Assembly (NCBI RefSeq): GCF_036898095.1
Contig: NC_090743.1
Location: forward strand, 24,580,145 to 24,644,144
Direction of reading: 5' to 3'
DNA: 64,000 nucleotides
DNA from: Palaemon carinicauda
Lineage: Eukaryota; Arthropoda; Malacostraca; Decapoda; Palaemonidae
Part shown: piece after piece, positions 24,165 through 33,148 of the stretch
Layout: each line of letters begins with the position of its first letter
Numbering within the stretch: position 1 is the stretch's first letter
The notes under the pieces: model-generated
The model's input: the letters and a program-made list of their open reading frames with translations, nothing else
Told to the model about the DNA's origin: nothing
Database searches by the model: none
Program-made: the position numbers and the translations under genes

Positions 24165-25624
24165 AAGGGCGTATGCGCAAATTGGCGCATACGTCCCTTA
24201 CGCGTCAGCGCTCACCTGCGTGCCAGCGTTCACCTGTGCGCCAGCGCTCTTATGCTGCTGACGATCCTGACAAAGCGCGTCGGCGCTCACCTGCACGCCA
24301 GCACTCATTGTTGGCTGACATTCCTGGTAAAGTGCGCCAGCGCTCTCCTGCACGTCAGCGCTCACCTGCGCGCCAGTGCTCACATGCACGCCAGCGCGCC
24401 ACTGCGCGACTTCAACCTTCTGTGCGCCATGCACGCCATCGTTCTCCTGTGCGCCAGCGCTCGCCAACGCCCCACAGCTCTCCTGCGCGCCCACGATCTT
24501 CCGATCTGGGCGCAGTAGAGAAGTTGAATACTTACCCTGCTCGTCAGCGGTCGGCAGCGCGCCGTCGTTCTTCACCTGCGCGCCAGCACGCATTTGCGTG
24601 CAGTCACCCCCTCCCACCCACGCCTATCTCCCCAGCCTGATGTGTGAACACATGCGCGCGAGAGATGTCTCTCCTGCGCGCGCTCGCCCAACGGTATCAT
24701 CGCCCGCACGCGCTCTTCATCCTGTGCGCCCACGTGCGCGCAATCTACCTTCTGCGCACCCTCTGCTGTCTCCGGCACGCGCTCCTACGCGCCATCGCGC
24801 GTGAATCTGGGTATTCCCCATCGCGCGAGCGCCAGCGCAACCCCAGAGCGATCGCCAATACCATCCCACGTGCAACGTTGCAGGACAACGCGCGGCAGGG
24901 TCGCCAAGGGCTTATGCGCAAATTGGCGCATACGTCCCTTACGCGCCTGCGCGCCAGCGCTCTTATGCTGCCGACGGTCCTGACAAAGCGTGTCAGCGCT
25001 CACCTGCGCGCCAGCACTCAATCGTTGGCTGACATTCCTGCTAAAGTGCGCCAGCGCTCTCCTGCGTGTCAGCGCTCGCCTGCGCGCCAGTGCTACATGC
25101 ACGCCAGCGCTCCACTGCGCGCCTTCAACCTTCTGCGCGCCATGCACACCATCGTTCTCCTATACGCCAACGCGATAGAGCTCTCCTGCGCGCCCACGAT
25201 CTTCCGATCTGGGCGCAGTAGAGAAGTTGAATACTTACCCTGCTCGTCAGCGCTCGGCAGCGCGCCGTCGTTCTTCACCTGCGCACCATCTCTCACCAGC
25301 ATGCATACGCGCGCAGTCACCCCCTCCCGCCCATGCCCATCTCCCCAGCCTGTGTACACACATGCGCGCCTGCGCGCGAGATGTCTCTCCTGCGCACGCG
25401 CGCCCAACGGTATCATCGACCGCACGGGCTCTTCATCCTGTGCGCCCGCGAGCGCGCAATCTACCTTCTGCACACCCTCTGCTGTCTCCGGCACGCGCTC
25501 CTACGCGCCATCGCTCGCGAATCTGGGTATTCCCCATCGCGCGAGCGCCAGCGCTCCCCAGAGCGATCGCCAATACCATCCCACGTGCAACGCTGCAGGA
25601 CAACGCGTGGCATGGTCGCCATCG
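24165..25624 (+). repeat. Tandem duplication of about 0.73 kb inside A2 ORF1
   Basis: Two copies, 24165-24905 and 24906-25624, each start with aagggc(g/t)tatgcgcaaa and ttggcgcatacgtcccttac. Both include cacgatcttccgatctggg, gtagagaagttgaatactta and gtgaatctgggtattcccc/gcgaatctgggtattcccc, and end gcagg(a)caacgcg(c/t)ggca. They differ by scattered substitutions and small indels that shift the frame between copies. Confidence 0.88.
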
Positions 25625-26037
25625 CCACCCCCCCCTGCAAGCGTAGAACAGTGCACTTGCCGGCAGGGGGGAAGGTTCCAGAAAGGTCCAGGGACACTTC
25701 TTCTCCATCAACATCTTCTTTTCAGACGAACCCCCCTTTGGTAACTTCTCCCAGGGATCGGTCGATCCCTTTCCCTCCAGAGGGAGTATCTGACAGCGCA
25801 GCCGCCAGCCAGCAACGCTGTAGGACAACGAGCGGCAGGGTCGCCATCGTCACATCCCCCCCCCAGGCGCAGAACAGTGCACTCGCCGGCAGGGGGAAAG
25901 GTTCCAGAAAGGTCCAGGGACATTTCTTCTCCATCATCATCATCTTTTCAGACGAGCCCCCGTTTGGTAACTCCTCCCAGGGATCGGTCGATCCCTTTCC
26001 CTCCAGAGGGAGTATCTGACAGCGCAGCCGTCAGCCA
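25588..26037 (+). repeat. 225-bp tandem duplication in A2 ORF1
   Basis: Copies 25588-25812 and 25813-26037. Both carry aacagtgcac, ggttccagaaaggtccaggg, ggatcggtcgatccctttcc and gagggagtatctgacagcgc. In A1 the same place is present once (about 16790-16870), so the duplication is specific to A2. 225 is divisible by three, so it would keep frame by itself. Confidence 0.88.
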
Positions 26038-26944
26038 GCAGCCTTGGTTTGGGACATTGGGCAGAGCGGTCGTGCAGGCGTTTAAGCCTGTTCTCTCTGG
26101 CCTGGGCCACAAATCCTTGGCAGCTTCTACTCCCCTGAAGAGGAAAAGAGGATTTTCTAAAGTGGTAACTTCTCCGAGGGCAAAGCTGACTCCTTGTAAG
26201 TCTTTGAGCCAGGCCTCTCCGAGCTTGCCTCCTCCAGCCGTTCCAGCGCCGGCAACAAGCTCCTTCCACCTCCTCGTGTACAACAGAGGAGGTACTTCGA
26301 CATCGTAGAGAAGACTTGTTTGGCTCTTCCTCTTCACCATTCATTGGAAGAGCTTACCAAGGGAGTCCTTCTTGCGAGAGACTCCACCCGGCAGGTCTCA
26401 TTCTCGGCGATTGAGATCCTTAGCCTGGAGGAGGTGTCGAAGTGTGCCATGCAGGCCACTTCGTGGCTGGACATCTGGCTAGGGACCTTAGGTATCCTGA
26501 TACGTTCAGAGGATTTATCCAAAGAACGTACCAGGAAGGCAATGGAGACCTTTTTACTCTCGGGCACTTGCACGATCGAGTTTCTAGCCCACCAAGTCTC
26601 GAACTTGTGGGCTAACACCATCTTGAAACGTCGAGATGCGGTGTCTGAGAGATTCCATCAAAAGGTCCCCAACACCGAGATCAGCAGGCTCAGACATTCT
26701 TCCATGATGGGGACGAACTTGTTTTGAGCCTAGGGACGAGGAGCAGGCCACTAAGAGGTGGAGGAAGTCGAACTAAGACTCCCTCCGACATAGGACTCTG
26801 ACATCTAAGCCCTATAAACCTCCAGCACCCCAGCAGCCACGCTCTACCAAGACCACGAAACCGGCAGCGGCAAGGACAAGAAAGGCAAGAAGTCCTCCAG
26901 GTGAGGGAAGAATCCTAGAGGGAGCGTCCGAGGCTGCAAACGCT

Positions 26945-29029
26945 AGGAGTGGCAGTCCCCCTGCATGTCCACCAGTGGGGGGTGCCTACAAAGTTGCGCA
27001 AACCGGTGGCAGTAACTCGGGGCTGATACCTGGACGATTTCCGTAATCAGTCAGGGATATCACGTCCCGTTCACAACATCTCTACCTCCCCTGACAGCGA
27101 ATCCAGTGTCATTGAGCTCCCTTGCCATGGGATCAGCAAGGGGGCAAGCCCTTCGGGCAGAAGTCCATACCATGTTGAAGAGGGGCGCTCTCCAAGAGGT
27201 CCTCGATGGGTCTCCAGGCTTCTTCAGTCGACTCTTTCTTGTAAAGAAGGCGTCTGGAGGCTGGAGACCAGTCATCGACCTCTCAGCTCTGAACAAGTTT
27301 GTCAAGCAAACCCGGTTCAGCATGGAGACCGCAGACACGGTCAGACTTGCACTGAGACCGCAAGACTTTGTGCACGCTGGATCTGAAGGAAGCGTACTGT
27401 ACTTCCAGATCTCAGCCCATCCGTCTTCAAGGAAGTACTTAAGATTCAGTCTAGACAACAAGGTTTACCAGTTCAAGGTGCTGTGTTTCGGTCTCTCCAC
27501 AGCACCACAGGTTTTCACCAGAGTGTTCACCTTGATATCGTCGTGGGCACACAGGATCGGCATCCGTCTCCTCCGTTAACTGTACGACTGGCTGATCCTA
27601 GCAGACTCGGAGTCATCCCTTCTTCAACACAGAGACAAACTTCTGGGACTTTGCCAAGATCTGGGGATCATGGTAAATCTTGAGAAGTCTTCTCTGCTTC
27701 CCACTCAAAGACTGGTATATCTAGGCATGATAATAGACCCCAATCTCCACAAAGCCTTCCCATCAGACGACAGGATAGCAAGGCTGAGGAGGGTCGCATG
27801 CCCTTTCCTCAGACGGGAAGAACTTCCAGTCCAATCGTGGTTACGTCTCCTCGGTCACCTCTCATCTTTGGCTCGTCTAGTTCCTAATGGTCGCCTCAGG
27901 ATGAGATCTCTCCAGTGGCGACTCAAGTCCCGGTGGAATCAGGGTTACGATTCCCCGGACGTCATGATCCCTATGGGTCCTGCGGAACGGACGGACCTCC
28001 AGTGGTGGGTGACAGACGAGAACCTACGAAGAGGAGTGGAACTTCTCGTCCTCCCCCCCGGATTTGATGCTGTTTTCGGACGCCTCAAAGAAAGGGTGGG
28101 GGTCCCACGTTCTGCACCACATGACCTCAGGCCTGTGGTCAGAATCAGAAAAGTGCCTCCATATAAATCTTCTAGAGATGAAGGCCGTCTTCCTGGCCCT
28201 TAAACAGTTCCAACAATACCTGGCGGGTCACTCTGTGGTAGTGATGAGCGACAACACCACAGTAGTGGCTTACATCAACAAGCAAGGAGGTACCTTTTCG
28301 AAGCAGCTATCCCATCTCGCAGTAGAGATACTGAGATGGACCGAAGTCCACTCGATTCCACTATCGGCACGTTTCATTCCAGGCTAGAGGAATGTGCTCG
28401 CCGATAGTCTGAGCAGAGCGTCTCGGATAGTGAGTACTGAGTGGTCTTTGGATCATCTAGTAGCCAACAAAGTCCTGACTTTGTGGGGTTCCCCGACTGT
28501 GGATCTGTTCGCGACAGCGTTGAACTTCAAGCTTCCGCTGTACTGCTCCCCAGTCCCGGATCCCAAGGCACTCTGGCAAGATGCCTTCCAACAATTGTGG
28601 GACAACATCAACGTGTACGCCTTTCCCCCGTTCTGTCTGATGAGGAGGGTGCTCAACAAGACCAGAATATCGGTCAATCTTTCAATGACCCTCATAGCTC
28701 CGCTATGGCATCACGCGGAATGGTTTCCGGACCTTCTGCAACTCCTAACGGAACTTCCGAGAGAACTCCCTCCGCGACACGAGCTACTCAGACAACCACA
28801 TGCCAACATCTTCCACAAAGCCGTAGCTTCGCTACGACTTCACGCCTGGAGACTATCCAGCATCTCCTCGCTGAGAGAGGATTTTCGCAACAAGTTGCGA
28901 TTAGGATGTCTGGACATCTGCGAAAGTCATCCGCATCTGTCTACCAGGCAAAGTGGAAAGTCTTCTGTGGTTGGTGTCATGGAAGGGGTATCTCTCCACT
29001 CGATGCCGATGCCACTATTCCAGCAATAG
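26945..29029 (+). pseudogene. DIRS A2 reverse transcriptase/RNase H ORF, disrupted
   Basis: RT motifs are recognisable (SRLFLVKKASGGWRPVIDLS, FKVLCFGLSTAPQVFTRVF) but the first Asp box (LDLK in A1) is out of frame near 27370. The YLDDW box is changed to stop-L-Y-D-W near 27580. The RNase H part keeps the first motif (FSDASKKGWG), INLLEMKAVFLALKQF, MSDNTTVVAYINKQGG and LADSLSRAS, with one TAG at about 28385. A C-terminal region (SMTLIAPLWHHAEWFPDLLQ) continues to 29029 and overlaps the recombinase frame. This element cannot make active RT. Confidence 0.86.
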
Positions 29030-29828
29030 CAGAGTTTCTCGTGTATTTGGGCTCAAAGGAATGGACATTTCTTCCTCGCTGGAACTTTCCCTACTCATAC
29101 GAAGTCATGAACTTGCCTGGCCTCAGTCGGAAGTGAGACCTCCTCCATGGAACGTGGTTCGAGTTCTCAGGTCTCTTAAGAGACTTCCCTATGAACCATT
29201 ACGCCAGGCTTCAGATCGCCACCTAACTTGGAAGACGGTGTTCCTACTAGCTTTGGCCTCGGCCAAGCGAGTCGGTGAACTTCATGGTCTCTCATATGAC
29301 ATCGCCCATTCAAGGGGAGGGGGGGAGGTAACGTTCAAATTCGTCCCTGAGTTTATTGCTAAGACTCGGAATCCGGGGGTGCCAGACCCTCGCTTCGACT
29401 CCTTCCAGATTTCGAGTCTTCGTTCTGTAACAAATGACCCAGACCATCTCCTACTGTGCCCAGTAAGGAGTCTGAGGCTATATCTAAAAAAAACGGCTGC
29501 AGTCCGTCCCCAGGTGCAGGCATTGTTTGTGAGCACTGGGAGGACTAAGAGGAGGGTCACCAAGAACACCATCTCTGCATGGATTCGTAGGCTGATTCAT
29601 CTGTCCTTGAATCCAGACCCTCCTCCGTCACGTCGCCCTAGAGCACATGTCAGGGGCGTAGCTACGTCCCTGGCCTTCAAGAAAAATTTCTCGATGACGC
29701 AGGTTCTTCAAGCTGGGGTGTGGAAGCGTCAGACGACCTTCACAGCCCACTACCTGCAAGACGTGACCCACAGGAGGCTCGATACGTTTTCTATCGGCCC
29801 TGTGGTGGCTGCACAACAGCTGGTTTAA
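28780..29828 (+). pseudogene. DIRS A2 tyrosine recombinase with internal deletion
   Basis: The N-terminal part (SRLETIQHLLAERGFSQQVA, then VYQAKWKVFCGWC) is in one frame up to about 29136. After the ...AEFLVYLG region about 68 bp present in A1 (20425-20492) is missing, which shifts the rest into another frame. The catalytic part is otherwise preserved: SAKRVGELHG, a His-x-Arg spacing shortened to AHVRGVA (one codon lost from the His-x-x-Arg box, A1 has AHDVRG), and FTAHYLQDV. Both the deletion and the shortened box point to loss of function. Confidence 0.85.
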
Positions 29829-30299
29829 AACCTCAGGCTCCCTCATGGACAAGTAGTAGAAGGTTGAGGGCATTGCTACCTGGTCTTAGTCTGCATGAAT
29901 GTAAAGGTTTGTCTGGCCCTTATTCTTTTCTTCATCTTCCCCTCTCTTGGGGAAAGCAGCATCCTGGGTTCTCTGCACAGCTGACCTCAAACCACTGCAG
30001 GTAAACCATGTTTCCTTGTGTTCCTAGTATTAAGCTACTACTGTCACGTCCCCATACCCTGACGAGGTGGTATTGGGAGAGTCCTAGCCTAAGTTTCCAT
30101 CTAAAGGACTACATGTCAACTTCCTAGGACGAGTCACACTATACCTTCTCACACAGCTTACGTAGGCCGCAGCCCTTGCGTAGTAAGGTTCTGGCGAGGT
30201 GCAGGGGCTCCTTATTGTTGAGTGCTGACACTCAGATACAGAGTCCCTGGGCAAAGCCAAAAGCCAGTAATGGCCGGGACTTTCCACCCTTCCTAATGG

Positions 30300-30425
30300 G
30301 TGAGTCACCCCTATTAAATAGCGTGGTTTGTATGTCCGTTACGGAACAAATGACAAATTCGTATATAATTTATATTTTTCCTAACTATACAAACCTTAGC
30401 TATTTAATCAAATTTGCCCGCCAGC
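30300..30425 (+). other. Internal complementary region of DIRS A2
   Basis: cctattaaatagcgtggttt...ccgttacggaacaa-AT-gacaaattcgtatataa...ccttagctatttaa. Reverse-complemented, the left half matches the element's left end and the right half matches its right end, joined at AT. This is the DIRS circle junction signature. Confidence 0.85.
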
Positions 30426-30543
30426 CCTATCCCCCTTTAAGTAATACCTCTAAGCAAAGTGAGCTCAAGCACAGGTTTGTGTGAGGGGGGTGGGGGTAGC
30501 AAGCTACCCTCCCTACCTCCCACTAACTAGCAGTGGGGTAGTA

Positions 30544-32028
30544 CAGTGGTACCTCTACATACGAATTTAATCCGTTCCACAACCGACTTCGGGTGTAGAA
30601 AATGTTCGGTTGTAGAGACGAATTTTCCCATAAGAATACATTGAAATAGGATTAATCCGTGGTTGAGCCCAAAAACCTATGATAACTCCTTAATAAATTA
30701 CTACACATAATTACACATGACAATAATGCACACTAAATTAGATAATAGACATGTAAAAAAGAATAATTATAAAGAAATAATAAATAAGAAACTGATTTTA
30801 GCGTCACTTTACCTTAGAAAGTTCAGCGCAGGTGTCAGTCTTGCTATGCAGAGAGGAGACGGACGGGCGGCGAGGAGGTAGAGAGGGTGACTACGATGAA
30901 CGTATACTATCGTAACTTATTCTAACTTACACTAAGTGAACTTTTACCTAACTTAGCTTATTTATTTTTTCTATTTTTCTATTTTATATTTTTTTTTTAA
31001 ATTTTCTTTTTTTCTTTTTGATTAATTTTAAGCACTTTCACTCTACACTTGAAATTGATGGAATTTTTTTCTCTTCAATCTTTGCCGTTTTCTTTGTTTC
31101 ACTTTCTTTCGCTTCACTCTTTGCCGTTTTCTTTGAACCACTTCCTTCCTCTTCATCACGAGTTCGCTTCGTAGTTTTTTTAAAGAAGCTATCGATAGAA
31201 AGTTGCTTGGTACAGCTTTTCAGAATGTTTCGAAAATAAGTTAGGGAAACATCATCGAACTGCGCAACTACGCGACAAACCTGCAATTTTTTTGGATGTT
31301 ATTTGTCGATGAATTCAACCATGTCTTGATATTTTCCTAACACCTCTTTTATTTGCGCCGAACCTAACACATGTTCTACCTCCTCGATTCCTTCCTTGTC
31401 ATCACTCATGTGCTCAGACATAGCCTGGAGTTCCTTGAGCTCCTCTGTAGTAAGTTCGTCGTGATGTTCTTTTGCAAGTTCACTTACGCTTTTCAAATAA
31501 TTCCTTGCTTTACTTAAAGAAAGCATTTCCTTATTCCTTTTCTCACCACTACCACTTGCGAAACTAAGCCTTTTAGGACCCATGATTTACGTAAAATACC
31601 GTAAAAGGATGAACGTAAAAAATCACTATTAAAACACAGTTAATAGCAGAGCGCACAGGGCACAACCACACGAAGCCGACGAGAACAGAGGAATGTCCCA
31701 AGCCACGCTAATTGAGGGTCCCTCCGAGGTAGAAATGCTGCCTTCTATCGGCGGAAATAAAAAATACATCCGGCGCTATGAGTACCATTTACGTGTACGG
31801 GTATTGTTTACTTCGGGTGTCGAAAAAAATTCGGGTGTAGAGTAGGAACGTGTTCAAATTGTACTTTGCGTGTCGAAAAATTCGGATACAACCGGTATGA
31901 CGAAGATTGCTTACTTCGTATGTCGAAATAAAATTCGGGTGTAGTGTCGAAAAATTGTTCAAATTTTACTTCGGGTGTTGGAAAATTTGGATGTACAGTA
32001 GATACGTTCGTGTGTCGAGGTTTCACTG
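30544..32028 (-). mobile_element. Tigger/pogo-type DNA transposon, internally deleted
   Basis: It is flanked by TA (30542-30543 and 32029-32030), which is the target preference of the Tc1/mariner-pogo group. The termini are cagtggtacctctaca on the left and the reverse complement cagtgaaacctcgaca on the right. Removing it restores the DIRS terminal repeat (gtggggtagTAaaccgtcgtt). The ends contain repeated tcgggtgt(c/a)gaaa words. About 1.5 kb remains, enough for only fragments of a transposase on the minus strand, so it is non-autonomous. Confidence 0.9.
31038..31583 (-). pseudogene. Tigger-like transposase remnant lacking the DDE core
   Basis: The first 20 residues (MGPKRLSFASGSGEKRN...) look like the N-terminus of Tigger/jerky-type transposases. 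The following residues (ELTTEELKELQ, then about 31286 onward YFRNILKSCTKQLSIDSFF and a Lys/Glu-rich tail) look like their C-terminal end. The helix-turn-helix and catalytic DDE region that should lie between are absent. The two halves are also out of frame by a stop at 31299. This is a deletion derivative, not an active gene. Confidence 0.75.
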
Positions 32029-32268
32029 TAAACCGTCGTTAAAATTCTAATGGCTCGTTGTTTCAGCTATGCCGAAAGTAATAACCGCTATTAAATAGTT
32101 AAGGTTTGTATAGTTAGGAAAAATACAAATTATCTACGAATTTGTCATTTTTAATTTGTACAGTACTTATTGATTTTATCTGACTGTATCTTGTATTACT
32201 TTGGTGATTATTGCTTCAGTTCTTTGGTATATTACACTGTTACTGAAATGAATATTTCCCGGTTTTAG

Positions 32269-32398
32269 GTTCGTACACTTCTGGCTGCTGTAGAATTGGT
32301 GAAATTATCAGCCAAGGATTTGGTATACAGAAGTTTAGTACTTGTTGCTTTTCCAACTGGTGACAACTCTCTCTTCATCTGTAGAGGAGTGATAACTG
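32269..32398 (+). CDS. Tudor-domain gene, exon 2
   Basis: Acceptor cggttttag, phase 0 start (VRTLLAAVELVKLSAK...), end in phase 1 at ...GVIT+G before donor GTAAGT. It encodes the beginning of a Tudor (extended) fold: LVLVAFPTGDNSLFICRGVI, where the first beta strands of Tudor domains usually contain an x-C/W-Y/C-R-G/A-x-V/I pattern. The frame joins exon 1 without a stop and continues in exon 3 as DIHLWTETVRVQVLLVD. It lies only 120 bp after the right end of DIRS A2 and 365 bp before DIRS B3. Confidence 0.7.
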
Positions 32399-32763
32399 GT
32401 AAGTTAGCCTTCTCTTCCACATCATAGAGTTTTGTTATGTTTAGATGAAATACTTAAAGGTTAAACAGATATAATTATTAGTGTGCTGTTGAAATTAGAA
32501 ATATTGAGTTTTGTCTAAGTTTGCTTGTGTATAACTTTTACTCAAATTATTCCAACTATAACTGATTTTACTCTTTTTACTGGAACAGTTTTGGAACCCC
32601 CTTTTAGTGGTTCCTATTTACCCAACTTTGGTTTATTGATTCCATGATTCATATATGATTAAGAAATATTTGGCAGCTATTAAATTGCAGTACATTATAA
32701 CCTAAAAATTTTTGCTGTAAAGGTACTGGCGTTATTTTCACAGTTTATGAACTTCATCATTTG
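32399..32763 (+). other. Intron 2 host sequence before DIRS B3
   Basis: Ordinary AT-rich intron. The native intron without the element would be only about 0.4 kb (365 bp here plus 39 bp after 39540). Confidence 0.6.
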
Positions 32764-32779
32764 ATTTTTCAATATTAAA

Positions 32780-32938
32780 CTTACCCGATAATCATGTAGC
32801 TGTCAACTCCGTTGCCCGACAGAATTCTACGGGAGGGATACGCCAGCTATCACAATATTAGAAGGGGGTGTACTCACCAGCGCCACCTGTGGCCAGGTAC
32901 TACAGTACTTCTTGTTGACACCTCCTCAATTTTTCCTC
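32780..32938 (+). repeat. Left inverted terminal repeat of DIRS B3
   Basis: 159 bp from cttacccgataatcatgtag to ctcaatttttcctc, identical by eye to the reverse complement of 39335-39493. Confidence 0.93.
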
Positions 32939-33148
32939 TGTCGTGCTTCCGGCAAGACGTTCTGGGATACGCTTATGATCTTGGAGTATTTTCACGGCTT
33001 TTGGTGAAGTATTTCTCTCAGATTTCGGCTGTCGCTTTACTGGAAAACTTCTATATTAGCTTAGATAGCTATTATTTAGTTCTGATTAATGGTTAACGAT
33101 CTTTTTGCTTGATTTGGAATCCCCACTTGGCTAACTCTTTGATTCAAG

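Larger units (their letters stand above)
23036..26944 (+). pseudogene. DIRS A2 ORF1 (gag-like), disrupted and expanded
   Basis: Starts MRKCPGLPDRPCGTF, 85% or so like A1 by eye. It carries the Cys motif LHTLCPYCGGQRC...CGECREW and the FQLWSSLGLEGLPSKEAL block. An in-frame TGA ends the first segment at 23782. The RS/RQR-rich region at about 24160-25620 is enlarged by a tandem duplication. The C-terminal CAMQATSWLDIWLGTLGILI block (26450-26510) is kept but is followed by a premature stop at 26725. The remaining basic tail reads in another frame to about 26944. Same presumed Gag-like role as in A1. Confidence 0.78.
22558..32148 (+). mobile_element. DIRS-type retrotransposon A2 (degenerate, with nested insertions)
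   Basis: Begins at the same AT dinucleotide that ends A1 (then tttgttccgtaac) and ends at gaatttgtc-AT 32147-32148. Without the SINE-like (22608-22783) and Tigger (30544-32028) insertions it is about 7.9 kb. Domain order is as in A1. It is inactive: ORF1 is broken, both RT aspartate boxes are damaged and the recombinase has a 68-bp deletion. Its intact internal complementary region (about 30300-30420) shows the circle-junction sequence. Confidence 0.9.
11156..32268 (+). other. Intron 1 of the Tudor gene, 21.1 kb
   Basis: The donor GTAAGT follows 11155 and the acceptor cggttttag precedes 32269. About 18.1 kb of the intron is two tandem DIRS elements with three nested insertions. The host part (11156-14049 and 32149-32268) holds small inverted repeats and a non-LTR tail. 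All DIRS coding sequence is in the same orientation as the gene. Confidence 0.55.
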
